Shown here: one piece after another, positions 8,762 to 17,052 of the stretch
How the letters are laid out: each line of letters starts with the position of its first letter
Numbering within the stretch: the first letter of the stretch is position 1
NCBI GenBank assembly: GCA_046704385.1
Contig: JBJKSB010000015.1
Coordinates: 1 to 45,330 of the forward strand
DNA from: GH45 sp046704385
GTDB taxonomy: Bacteria; Bacteroidota; Bacteroidia; Bacteroidales; SZUA-534
DNA length: 45,330 bases
Reading direction: 5' to 3'
Notes under the pieces: generated by a model
Told to the model about the DNA's origin: nothing
Seen by the model: the letters and a program-made list of their open reading frames with translations, nothing else
Database searches by the model: none
Made by a program: the position numbers and the translations under genes

Positions 8762-8794
8762 CAAATATATAAAATTCCTCAGGCTTATTTCAAT
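8762..8794 (-). promoter_or_regulatory. Candidate promoter of the sigma/anti-sigma genes
   Basis: On the minus strand TATATTTG (8762-8769) matches the Bacteroidota -7 consensus TAnnTTTG, with ATTG (8791-8794) 21 bp further upstream as a near-match to the TTTG -33 box. It points at the sigma factor start codon at 8729. Confidence 0.4.
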
Positions 8795-8862
8795 TTTCAA
8801 AGAACCCTTTTATTACATTAGTTGTAATAAGTTAGCGTTTTTGAAAAAAAATTATGTTTTTA

Positions 8863-8899
8863 TTGAAAAAAGAAAACCGAACTTAAAAAGTCCGGCTTT
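8863..8899 (-). terminator. Intrinsic terminator after the lipoprotein pair
   Basis: Read on the minus strand, AAAGCCGGACTT (8899-8888) pairs with AAGTTCGGTTTT (8884-8873), with a three-base TTT loop and two G-U wobbles, followed by a T-rich tail. It lies about 80 bp past the stop of the 8977-9891 lipoprotein gene. Confidence 0.7.
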
Positions 8900-8976
8900 C
8901 CAAAGAGTGAATTGAGAAATGAATTACCCTTTTACTATCTTAAAGACATTCATAACTTATTCATTATTAAATTTTA

Positions 8977-9891
8977 TTACCAGGTGAGAGTAACAGATTC
9001 TGAATCACCTGAATATTCTTCTCCACCAACCGTTTTATACCCAATTACCTTAATTTCAATTTTATCGCCATCATTCAACTGAGTGTTATCTGAAAAAGTC
9101 AGTTCTCCCTCGGTAGAGTTATAAATATAATCTGTTTCGCTTTTATTAGCTCCGTTTATCCAGGTAGCTATTTTATAAGCTTCAGCATCGGCAGCGGCAT
9201 CCCATTTCACCGATATTTTCTTTGCCGCTTTATCAATAATACTGGCAGTAACATTACTGGCCGATAATTTGTAATTATGCTTAATTGAGATGCTTTTATC
9301 AACAGAACCTATAACCTGATCGTCTTTATATAATTCGATAGTATACCTTACAGTTGTAGCTGGTACTGCTGCTCCATAATCTGCTGCTATACCCGAATAT
9401 CCTCCCGAAAAATCTAAAACTGATGCAACTGAAAAGCCACCTCCCCGGGTTATAAATAATTTTAGGTTGTCGTCGGCTTTCGCAAAAAGTACATTCCAAT
9501 CAATATAAATAGTACTTCCATCCTGGCGAAGCGTGATATCTCCTAATCTGACACTAAAATCAGGACAAACAGTTGAAACCACTTCTGATTCAACGCCACC
9601 TCCCTCGGGACTTACAATTTGATAGTTATAAGTTTCACCGGGAACAATATCATAATCATAAAATGATTGAAAGCTATTATTGAGTGCATAAAAAACGGGT
9701 GCATCATTTCCGGTCGACCGGTAAATAGCAATACTGTCACAGGTTCCCTGATCCCAGTGTAAGTATAAGGCTCCACGTCCTTCGTCTGCTGTTACGGTTA
9801 AACCTGATATAGTGTAGTTATCTTTTTGACATGAAGTAAATGCCCATGCGAACAGGCTTAATAATAATCCAATGTTTTTTATTCTATTCAT
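8977..9891 (-). CDS. Lipoprotein with fibronectin type III-like modules (304 residues)
   Basis: Secreted lipoprotein, likely anchored at the outer membrane or surface. Start taken at the ATG at 9891, which gives MNRIKNIGLLLSLFAWAFTS followed by the lipobox Cys21; an in-frame ATG six codons upstream (9909) is the alternative. The mature part has about three beta-sandwich modules, with Fn3-type phrases such as GALYLHWDQGTCDSIAIYRS, ETYNYQIVSPEGG, and near the end KKISVKWDAAADAEAYKIAT. No catalytic motif is visible. It lies 49 bp after another Fn3-like lipoprotein gene and ends before a clear terminator, so the two form an operon. Function unknown; binding or scaffolding is the cautious guess. 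Confidence 0.75.
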   Translation of the reverse strand: MNRIKNIGLLLSLFAWAFTSCQKDNYTISGLTVTADEGRGALYLHWDQGTCDSIAIYRSTGNDAPVFYALNNSFQSFYDYDIVPGETYNYQIVSPEGGGVESEVVSTVCPDFSVRLGDITLRQDGSTIYIDWNVLFAKADDNLKLFITRGGGFSVASVLDFSGGYSGIAADYGAAVPATTVRYTIELYKDDQVIGSVDKSISIKHNYKLSASNVTASIIDKAAKKISVKWDAAADAEAYKIATWINGANKSETDYIYNSTEGELTFSDNTQLNDGDKIEIKVIGYKTVGGEEYSGDSESVTLTW

Positions 9892-9940
9892 CGTAAATAG
9901 TTTTAACATGAATATTTAACCTTTTAAAAAGATTCAAGAT

Positions 9941-10945
9941 TTAAAATATAGTACTTTCAAAATAAGCACTCCAGTCGCTATACCCGCCTTGTGTAAAAAT
10001 GCGAACTTTTGATCGTAACCAAATAGTTTGACCTGAAGGAAGATTTGCACCTGAGGCATCTAACCCAATAATTAAATTGCCGTCGGCATCTTTACCGCAA
10101 TCTTCAACTTTGGTTTCGAAATTCCAGCTATAGCCGGTGCCTTCAATCTCACCTGAAAAACCTATTAAATCAGCTGGGTCGTTTGACACATCCGAGATGA
10201 TAACATCAATACTTTTATCGGATGAATTGCTTGTAACTTTTATAATTTCAGGTACTGTCCTGAAAACAGCATCCGGGCGATGAGGTGTAAGGGCACATTC
10301 GGGACTTTCAAATCTGTCACCTGATTTAGTTACTGTAACTACTTTATAAAGATATTCCTGGTCAAAATTCTGGGAAGTCTCGTCTTTGTACTCTTTATAT
10401 CCGGCAATGACCGTACCCAACAGATTGCCATCCCGGTATACTTCGTAATGATCCACCTGATCCTCAGAACCGACATACCAGTCCAGGTGCGTATACAGAA
10501 TGCTGGCGGCTGAACCTTCACCGGTTACATTTACATAACCACTTACAAATGGTAAGCTGGCATCGGCGGTTTGTATTGTAATAGTATCGCTGGTATAAGT
10601 ATCATCATAGGTTACATAATACTGATAGGTTGTATTATTTAATGTACGGGTAACATTATCTGTATAAGAGGTGTCTTTTGCAGAGCCGTAGTCAGTAAAT
10701 TCGCTTGTGGTGCCATCAGCACGGTACACATGATAATTTTTAAGCGAAGATTTATCAGGCACCCCGTTCCACGACAAGTAAATGGTTCTTCCATTACTCG
10801 TTGATAAACTTGCAGTTAATCCGGTAATAGTTCCCTGGGCTGAACCTGAATCCGGGTTCATCGAATCATCTTTTGAGCAACCGGCTATAAATGCCAGGCT
10901 TAAAATAAAGCTCACACTAAATAAAATTGTGGATAACTTTTTCAT
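9941..10945 (-). CDS. Lipoprotein with fibronectin type III-like modules (334 residues)
   Basis: Signal peptide and lipobox are clear: MKKLSTILFSVSFILSLAFI, then AG and Cys23. The body holds about three Fn3-like modules: GRTIYLSWNGVPDKSSLKNY with HVYRADGTTS, then HLDWYVGSEDQVDHYEVYRD with YLYKVVTVTKSGDR, and a C-terminal beta-rich domain (about 235-334). It is related in style to the lipoprotein encoded right downstream, and the pair probably arose by duplication. The first gene of the pair starts 38 bp after a strong hairpin that ends the 11043-12986 gene. No enzyme motif is visible; a surface-exposed binding role is possible but unproven. Confidence 0.77.
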   Translation of the reverse strand: MKKLSTILFSVSFILSLAFIAGCSKDDSMNPDSGSAQGTITGLTASLSTSNGRTIYLSWNGVPDKSSLKNYHVYRADGTTSEFTDYGSAKDTSYTDNVTRTLNNTTYQYYVTYDDTYTSDTITIQTADASLPFVSGYVNVTGEGSAASILYTHLDWYVGSEDQVDHYEVYRDGNLLGTVIAGYKEYKDETSQNFDQEYLYKVVTVTKSGDRFESPECALTPHRPDAVFRTVPEIIKVTSNSSDKSIDVIISDVSNDPADLIGFSGEIEGTGYSWNFETKVEDCGKDADGNLIIGLDASGANLPSGQTIWLRSKVRIFTQGGYSDWSAYFESTIF

Positions 10946-10982
10946 ATAATTGATTTTTGAATTATTTGGTAAAGGATGTTTT

Positions 10983-11027
10983 AAAAGTGTTTGCCCGAAA
11001 CACTATAAATCCGGGCAAACCACTTTT
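10983..11027 (-). terminator. Long hairpin between the 647-residue protein gene and the lipoprotein pair
   Basis: AAAAGTG plus TTTGCCCG (10983-10997) pairs with CGGGCAAA and CACTTTT (11012-11027) with one bulged C, about 15 bp in all. On the minus strand the right arm ends in CTTTTAAAAC, a short T-run, so it could terminate or partly terminate (attenuate) transcription from the upstream gene. Confidence 0.65.
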
Positions 11028-11042
11028 TTAAATGAATTAACC

Positions 11043-12986
11043 TTAATAAACTAAGGTTCGGGTAGCTTTAATTTTTCCAATTTCTTCATCTATCCAGTTT
11101 CCTTTGTCATCAGATTTTTGCTGATACGACAGTTTTTCTGATTTCTTATCTTTTGAAACCGTAATTTGATTACCTGAATAGGTGAATTTGTTAGTGGATT
11201 TAGTGTTTGAAAGCTCAGTAGTTTCAAACGGATCTTTGTCAATAATGCGTGTAATAAAAGCTGAGAACCAGCCTAAATTGCGCTGCCGCTCAATAATGGT
11301 TGTATTTCCGTTAATGGCAGTAGCCGTATTGTTTTTAAGTGAAACACGATATTCGGTAGTTTCAACGCCCAGGGCATCTTTATCGCTTATAAAATCTTTG
11401 GGTAAAATGAACATCATTTTGTCCTTAAGCATTTGGTTAGTGATAATAATATCGCCGTTATAGTCATACATAATTTTTGAAAAACCAGTCAGTTGTAATT
11501 TGTCGCTTCTTTTTACCTTTTTAAAATTGGCCTGTGCTGTTAATCCAAAAACAGTTGTATGAAAAGGTAGGATATTAGAAGCAAATATTTGTTTTGATTT
11601 TAACGAATTGTCGGAAGTTGCCATCTTTCCTACATATTTTTTTGTCAATATATATAGCAAACTTTTTTTGATGGTACAGTTAACGGTTTTCCCGTTATCC
11701 TCAACTTTTTCGGTCATTACTTTAGGTCTGTTATCCGAAGTTTTAGTAAAATCAACCGGAACATCAATACCCATTATTTCACTCAAATAAAGGCTCGATG
11801 ATAATCCAAGCGCTAATTTGGAAGCTTCTTTTTTCTTTTCACCATTCAACAGTAAGGCTACAAATTCGGGGTTATTTGCTTTAATACCGGCAAAAAATTT
11901 CTGATACATATAATCCAGACCATGCAGATAACTTTGTACCTGGTAACTCTGCATACCTGATGCTTCGCCTACTTTTTCACCTTTTTTATTGGTGATTTCC
12001 TTAACCTTGGTTTCTTTAAGAGCCAGCGCTTTATTGATGTTTACTTTAACTTGCGATTCATTGTTGGCAAGAATATTTAAAACTGCAAGGTTATAATATA
12101 AACACCACGCATTTTTATCGTTAATGGTAGCCTCTTTTTTACTGGTTCCGGGGCGGTAATTTTTTAATTCGCCGTTATAATAGGAAATTACGTTAGCTAC
12201 TTCTTTTAAATAATCAGCGGTTCCCACTTTTGTACCAAACTCATTTACCAGCTCAACAGTTTTGGTCTGCATTTCTTCTGCTTTGGATTTTTCTTCCTTA
12301 TTGTAAGCTTTTAATAACATGATGGGCACACTTATGGTTCTATAACGCAGGCCATACAAATCCAGAACTTGTCTCTTTGCCCACGATCTGGCATTAGTCT
12401 TACGGCCGGCTTCTATTTGCGATCCGGTTAACATTCCACCTGTGGGCGAATTTGTACTACCACCTGCCAAATAGCTTAGTAACCATACCGGCTTTTGTTC
12501 ATAAACCAGTTTCTTGCCGGTTGGTGATCCAACATAAACTTTATAGGAAACTTTACCACCAATTTGTTGTCCGTTTTTCACATACTCGCCATATTGTTTT
12601 TCAAGTTTCATGTTTTCCTTGGTGTATTCCTGTTGCGAAACGTAAACTTCAAGATACAGATCACCATCTGTCGGGAACACTTCGGGTATAACCCGGTATT
12701 TGTAATCATCCTGTTTTTCACTGTCACCCAGTAATTGGTTGTTGGTTCCCGTAAGGGCGTTGGCAATTTTGTCGTTTTTAATTACATTTTTAGCAGCTGT
12801 ACCCAGCAGGTTTTCTTCAACTACATTAATGTGCAGCCAGTTTTTTCTTTCTTTTTGAATAGGAAATTGCAAATAAGTCAAATTAGCAACTTCTTCTTTA
12901 TAAGGATTAATCAATTGTGCACGCGCAGGAACAATTAATGATATTCCCACTACTCCAAAAAGAATTTTCTTAATTAATTTTTTCAT
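11043..12986 (-). CDS. Exported protein of unknown function, 647 residues
   Basis: I do not recognise the family. A signal peptide is clear (MKKLIKKILFGVVGISLIVP then ARAQ, cleavage after about 23), so the protein is exported, with no lipobox and no sorting domain. The first third (about 24-190) is beta-rich. The middle (about 195-400) is helical and lysine-rich, with a segment suggestive of helical repeats (YYNLAVLNILANNESQVKVN, then IQ-like helices KALALKETKVKEITN). The last third (about 400-647) is again beta-rich, with strand phrases such as LQLTGFSKIMYDYNGDIII. No catalytic pattern could be picked out. It lies upstream of the two lipoprotein genes on the same strand, separated by a strong hairpin, and is divergent from the CHAT gene. 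A role with these neighbours is only inferred. Confidence 0.7.
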   Translation of the reverse strand: MKKLIKKILFGVVGISLIVPARAQLINPYKEEVANLTYLQFPIQKERKNWLHINVVEENLLGTAAKNVIKNDKIANALTGTNNQLLGDSEKQDDYKYRVIPEVFPTDGDLYLEVYVSQQEYTKENMKLEKQYGEYVKNGQQIGGKVSYKVYVGSPTGKKLVYEQKPVWLLSYLAGGSTNSPTGGMLTGSQIEAGRKTNARSWAKRQVLDLYGLRYRTISVPIMLLKAYNKEEKSKAEEMQTKTVELVNEFGTKVGTADYLKEVANVISYYNGELKNYRPGTSKKEATINDKNAWCLYYNLAVLNILANNESQVKVNINKALALKETKVKEITNKKGEKVGEASGMQSYQVQSYLHGLDYMYQKFFAGIKANNPEFVALLLNGEKKKEASKLALGLSSSLYLSEIMGIDVPVDFTKTSDNRPKVMTEKVEDNGKTVNCTIKKSLLYILTKKYVGKMATSDNSLKSKQIFASNILPFHTTVFGLTAQANFKKVKRSDKLQLTGFSKIMYDYNGDIIITNQMLKDKMMFILPKDFISDKDALGVETTEYRVSLKNNTATAINGNTTIIERQRNLGWFSAFITRIIDKDPFETTELSNTKSTNKFTYSGNQITVSKDKKSEKLSYQQKSDDKGNWIDEEIGKIKATRTLVY

Positions 12987-13449
12987 TTCTCAATTTTTTA
13001 ATGTTACTATTTTTCATTTGAGAATATTCCGCGGTTTTTTCATTCTCGTAATATTTGTTGCAACAGATTATAAATTTTGAAAAATGCCAGATAGTTTCTA
13101 TTCTTTTATTGGATAGTTTACACCTATATATAATACAAATTTCTTTTTTAGATTAACATAATGTTTGGTTTATTGATGAATTTAATAGCTTGGTTGTAAA
13201 AACGGATTATCTGGTATAATTAAGGCTCACATTGAATGAAATCACAAAATATTCGCGCAAAAAAAATCTTTTAATACCCAATTTTGTGGAAGGCAAAACA
13301 AGATGGATAAGAGGTTGCATTCTTAGAAATAGAATTTCGTAATTCCGATCAAAATTTATCAGGTGGGATTGAAAGCAATCGATGATTATTCCTGACAACA
13401 ACCAATCAGAATGGCACAAAAGAGACATAACGGTAACAGATATGTAAAC
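12987..13449. other. AT-rich divergent spacer between the unknown exported protein and the CHAT gene
   Basis: No gene, clear hairpin or full promoter pair was found. It must contain the start signals for the two divergent genes; the only near-match to a -7 box is AATATTTG around 13050 on the plus strand (one mismatch). A minus-strand open frame crossing the CHAT start has no coding character. Confidence 0.4.
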
Positions 13450-15870
13450 ATGAAAATGGGGGTTAAGGCAATGTTTATCCTTTTTATATTGCTGTTTAAA
13501 ACTGGTTTTGCCCGGTATGTACCACTTTACCAAAATAATACAGCTATTAGCCATTTTTATTTTAGCCGGATTAATCATAATGAAAATGCGATTGATAGTA
13601 TTTATCTTATCCGTGAAAATGCTCTAAAAAACAATGAGAAACATACCCTTGCCGAGGCTGATTATTCGCTGATAACAAATATTAAAGATCCTGATTTGGC
13701 CTACACCAAACTGAAGATATTGAAAAATGACATAGAGCTTTATAATCTTGACTTTTCCGGTTATCTGTGTTATTATCAGTATGAAATCGGAAACATTTAT
13801 CTTGATGAAATTGGTAATTTAAATCAGGCCCGTAATTATTTCTTTAAAGCATTGAATTCTGCTGATGATAATTTGAATATTCAGAATTGGGGACTGAAGG
13901 CATCCATTCATAGTAAACTTGCGGAAATTTACTTACTTAAAAAGGATACCTTAAATTGCTGGGCACAATTCGCCATGGCTAAATACCTGGCAGAGAACAC
14001 ACCCGTTTTATTATCCAATAAAGACAATATTTTGCTCGATCTTGCGAAAGCGATTTTGCCTTTGAGTGTTGACAGTACTCTAAATATTCTTTCGCTTATA
14101 AAAAATAACGATGAAGATAGGATTTTTAGCGACGAGGCAGGTTTGCTGGAAGCAGAAGCTCTGGTTAAACAGAAGAGGTATGTTCAGGTAATTAATCAAA
14201 CGGCCGAAAAATTATCTGTTTCAACAATCGGATCGGTTCCGGTAATTAGCGATTCCGTTGACTACTACACGCAGATTCAATATTTTTCATTATTGACTGA
14301 TGCTTATATAGGTCTTGAAAAGCAAAACCGTTTTCAAAATTATCATGCCATAATAGATCAACTGATTAATAATGAGTTGTTTTGTTACCGTCGTTTGTTT
14401 GAAAAAGAAATAACCGGGAATGAAATATTAAATGAAGTTAGTAAAAGTTTTGACAACTTTATTTCGAAAAGTCTGAATTACCTGGTAATTAATAAAGAGC
14501 AAAATGAAGAATTGATACTTAAATTAATTTTTTCTTCAAAAGGAATGCAGTTATCTACAAATATAACACGGGTTGAATCCTTACATACCTTAAAAAACAA
14601 ATCGACGAGGCTAACGGAACTGGGTAAAAACGAACAGGAACTCCAGCGATATAAGTCGGAACTTTATCAGGAAAATCTGTCGCCGGCATTAAAAAATGAA
14701 ATACAAACCAAATTTAACAACCTGTATTTCGATAATTTAATATTAAAGCATAAGCTAAACCTGGATTCACTTCCGGCAAAGACTTTTAAAATTCCCTCAA
14801 AAGCTGAAATAAGGTCTCAGTTACAACCCCGACAGGGATTACTTGATTTATTTGTTGGTGATTCCAGTTTATTTCTTGCTTTTTTAACCCACGATACCTT
14901 GCTTATTAAAAAGATTGATCATGTATGCGTGGTTGATTCGGTCTCAAAACAGCTTTACCGCTTAAAAACGGGATTGCCGGTAAAGGATGTAAATTCGTTT
15001 ATTTTGAAGCCTTTCGAAAATAAAATTGCCCGGTTATCGAGCCTGGTTATTGTTCCTGACAAGGCCTTATTCAAAATTCCTTTTGAAACGATACAATTGC
15101 CGGGTAAAGATCAACTTATTTCATTGTTGGATATAACCTATTCTTATTCTTCACTGTTATGGTACCATCAAAAAAACAGCCTTAAACCGGTGAAGGCCAC
15201 CTCAATATTGACAGTGGCACCAGAGTGTTTTAGCCCCAATCAACCGATGCAAAACCCGCAATATAATTCCTCAGTCAGGGATTCAAAATCGCTGGAGCCT
15301 CTAATGTATTCTTTAAAAGAGATAAATACTATTGAAAATATAGCTTCAAATAATAATATCGGATGCCGGTCATTAATAGGTAATAAGGCTAATGAAACAG
15401 AGGTTAGAGATGTAATAAATAATTATTCCATCTTGCATTTTGCTACCCATGGCCATTTTGACAAAATGAATAATGAACGTTCCGGAATCTATTTATTTCA
15501 ACAACCGGTTGAGGCTTCTAACGGTATTCAGGATGATAATTTTATTAGTATCAGTGAATTATTTAATTTCAGATTAAAGGCAAATTTAGTGGTACTTTCA
15601 ACCTGCAATTCTAACCAGGGAAAATTTACCGGAGGCGAAGGGGCTATGACTATACCCCGGGGATTTATTTACGCCGGGGTGCCCAATGTAATTGCCAGCC
15701 TTTGGAAAGTTAACGACGAACGCACCAGGGATCTTATGGAAGCCTTTTACAATCATTTATTAAATGATAAAGTAAGCTATGCTGAAGCCTTGCATCTGGC
15801 TAAACTCGACTGTATAGCCAATGGTTTTTTACCGATAGACTGGGCAGGATTTGTTTTAATTGGAAATTAG
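13450..15870 (+). CDS. CHAT domain (caspase-fold) protein with TPR-like N-terminal half and predicted signal peptide
   Basis: CHAT proteins are caspase-like cysteine peptidases or peptidase relatives, often coupled to TPR repeats. Here the CHAT domain fills about 450-806, with His667 in FATHGHF and Cys719 in LSTCNSN, followed by the typical GxGAMTIPRGFIYAGVPNVI and SLWKVND. The dyad is thus intact. The N-terminal half is helical with TPR-like units (about 70-160, for example YYQYEIGNIYLDEIGNLNQA and LKASIHSKLAEIYLLKK). The ATG at 13450 was preferred because it gives a signal peptide (MKMGVKAMFILFILLFKTGF then AR); an in-frame ATG 13 codons upstream would add a polar extension. Export would make it a periplasmic or surface CHAT protein, unlike the cytoplasmic TPR-CHAT of type III-E CRISPR. 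It is divergent from the 647-residue exported protein. Substrate unknown. Confidence 0.85.
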   Translation: MKMGVKAMFILFILLFKTGFARYVPLYQNNTAISHFYFSRINHNENAIDSIYLIRENALKNNEKHTLAEADYSLITNIKDPDLAYTKLKILKNDIELYNLDFSGYLCYYQYEIGNIYLDEIGNLNQARNYFFKALNSADDNLNIQNWGLKASIHSKLAEIYLLKKDTLNCWAQFAMAKYLAENTPVLLSNKDNILLDLAKAILPLSVDSTLNILSLIKNNDEDRIFSDEAGLLEAEALVKQKRYVQVINQTAEKLSVSTIGSVPVISDSVDYYTQIQYFSLLTDAYIGLEKQNRFQNYHAIIDQLINNELFCYRRLFEKEITGNEILNEVSKSFDNFISKSLNYLVINKEQNEELILKLIFSSKGMQLSTNITRVESLHTLKNKSTRLTELGKNEQELQRYKSELYQENLSPALKNEIQTKFNNLYFDNLILKHKLNLDSLPAKTFKIPSKAEIRSQLQPRQGLLDLFVGDSSLFLAFLTHDTLLIKKIDHVCVVDSVSKQLYRLKTGLPVKDVNSFILKPFENKIARLSSLVIVPDKALFKIPFETIQLPGKDQLISLLDITYSYSSLLWYHQKNSLKPVKATSILTVAPECFSPNQPMQNPQYNSSVRDSKSLEPLMYSLKEINTIENIASNNNIGCRSLIGNKANETEVRDVINNYSILHFATHGHFDKMNNERSGIYLFQQPVEASNGIQDDNFISISELFNFRLKANLVVLSTCNSNQGKFTGGEGAMTIPRGFIYAGVPNVIASLWKVNDERTRDLMEAFYNHLLNDKVSYAEALHLAKLDCIANGFLPIDWAGFVLIGN

Positions 15871-15973
15871 CTTAAATTTTCAAACGTATTTCGAAACATT
15901 GTATTGTATTTATTTTTGCTTTATTTAAAAGGTATTGGTTTTCCGTTCTTCTGTTCACTTATATCCCAATTAA

Positions 15974-16001
15974 AAAGGGCCACCTTTTGAGTGAGCCCTT
16001 T
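15974..16001 (-). terminator. Hairpin between the convergent CHAT and small lipoprotein genes
   Basis: AAAGGGC (15974-15980) pairs with GCCCTTT (15995-16001), extended by CAC/GTG inside with one bulge. On the minus strand the hairpin is followed by a T-run (GCCCTTTTTA), so it best serves the lipoprotein gene ending at 16078; it may also stop readthrough from the CHAT gene. Confidence 0.6.
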
Positions 16002-16077
16002 ACTAAAAACTTAATGCTATTAAATTTACATAATCACTTTTGTTCTTATAGCAATAAATTCGGTTTTAGTTATAAAA

Positions 16078-16491
16078 CTATTCTGCACTTCCACTAAAGG
16101 TACCCGTACGGGTAACCGAAATAGCGCCAAGAACATCCTGTGATTCTGTAATTGTTCCGCTCATCGTTCCGTCTGTTGATACGGTACCGTCAATTACAAC
16201 ATCCATGGTAGTAATTAAAAGATCGTATTTGATAAGAGCATGAAATGTACCATCATTGGCAACATCAATACCATCAGTAGCCTTGCCGCTAATATCAATT
16301 TCCATACTTTGAATATTGATAATTGATTTAAATGAGGTAGTTACCAATGCCAAATCAGGATCGCTTGAGTCGGAAACGGTTGTACAATCGTAGGTTCCGT
16401 CAAATTTACTGGTTTTAACTTTATCGCACGAGGTAAGACTAACTAAGGTAACCGTTGTAAATAATAATAATAGTTTAACTTTTGTTTTCAT
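16078..16491 (-). CDS. Small lipoprotein, beta-rich (137 residues)
   Basis: A lipoprotein signal peptide is clear: MKTKVKLLLLFTTVTLVSLT, then S and Cys22. The mature 116 residues are predicted all-beta, with a start SKFDGTYDCTTVSDSSD and an end SGTITESQDVLGAISVTRTG, the pattern of small lipocalin-like or META-like sandwich lipoproteins in this phylum. I cannot name a family. It is convergent with the CHAT gene and has a good hairpin downstream. Its place beside the CHAT protein and the Fn3 lipoproteins may be functional but this is inferred from position. Confidence 0.72.
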   Translation of the reverse strand: MKTKVKLLLLFTTVTLVSLTSCDKVKTSKFDGTYDCTTVSDSSDPDLALVTTSFKSIINIQSMEIDISGKATDGIDVANDGTFHALIKYDLLITTMDVVIDGTVSTDGTMSGTITESQDVLGAISVTRTGTFSGSAE

Positions 16492-16640
16492 TTTTTAAAA
16501 TTTTAGGTTTTATACATACGATTAGTTGCAGGCAACCTTAATTTTTGAAAAATAATTCTGATTTTTTTCATTCATTAACGCCGACCTGTCTTCGTACCTT
16601 AGACGATGTCGGGTTAATTTATTTCCGGCTTTTAAATAAC

Positions 16641-16668
16641 ACGACCTCGTCTGACGAAGGAGGTCAGG
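16641..16668 (+). repeat. Dispersed repeat A, copy 1
   Basis: Starts ACGACCTCGTC and ends ACGAAGGAGGTCAGG. It forms a GACCTC/GAGGTC stem. A second copy at 35740-35767 matches at 26 of 28 positions in the same orientation. Confidence 0.8.
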
Positions 16669-16837
16669 TTGTCGTTCTAAAACGAAATGTTAAGTTTTAA
16701 AATTTTGTATCCTCTCCCCGCTCTCCTTTTGAAGGAAAGAGCTGGGCACTACAAATAACCAAATGCAGCTATCCAAAATAAGCACAGGCCTATTCTGCTT
16801 TTTCCATAAAAAGCCAAAAATTAGCACGGCCGGCCCT

Positions 16838-16870
16838 CCGAATTTATTTCGGAGCGGGGGAGAGATAAAA
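16838..16870 (-). repeat. Dispersed repeat B, copy 1
   Basis: Contains the small palindrome CCGAA-TTTAT-TTCGG followed by a purine run. Its reverse complement matches 35798-35830 at 31 of 33 positions, so the two copies are inverted relative to each other. Confidence 0.8.
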
Positions 16871-17006
16871 GACAATAAACCACAAAGCCACCAAGCCACA
16901 AAATTCCAAAAAAATAAACACCCAAACCTTTGTAAAATGCTAATTTACTACTTTGTGTTTCTTTGGAGGAATAGTAAAATTCATAATAATTACCCGAAGC
17001 CGAACT

Positions 17007-17048
17007 AGGTGAGTGAGCGGAGTCTGAATCAGGTGAGTGAGCGGAGTC
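17007..17048 (+). repeat. Two exact copies of an 18-bp direct repeat, 24-bp period
   Basis: AGGTGAGTGAGCGGAGTC occurs at 17007-17024 and 17031-17048. It ends 4 bp before the stop of the LytTR regulator gene. The gagcggagtcgaa core is a motif often seen between genes in environmental Bacteroidota (recalled, not searched). Confidence 0.8.
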
Positions 17049-17052
17049 GAAC

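Larger units (their letters stand above)
16492..17052. other. 561-bp gene-free stretch made of several repeat types
   Basis: It holds an imperfect foldback at about 16571-16618 (TTAACG-CCGAC with GTCGG-GTTAA), the two dispersed repeats listed separately (16641-16668 and 16838-16870), a CCACAAAGCCACCAAGCCAC text of the low-complexity kind common between Bacteroidota genes, and the 24-bp-period direct repeat at 17007-17048. Short open frames across it on both strands have no coding character. Confidence 0.55.

Noticed and set aside
13207..13578. 123-residue open frame on the minus strand over the CHAT start
   Set aside because: It overlaps the signal peptide and first mature residues of the clearly coding CHAT gene and has no domain or signal of its own.
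13450..15870. TPR-CHAT protease of a type III-E CRISPR (Craspase) or other known defence operon
   Set aside because: No gRAMP, Cas or effector partner genes are nearby, and the protein seems to carry a signal peptide. Only the domain type is shared.
16690..17008. Open frames on both strands in the spacer at 16.7-17.0 kb
   Set aside because: They run across dispersed repeats and low-complexity CACAAAG text shared with other intergenic regions; no coding character.
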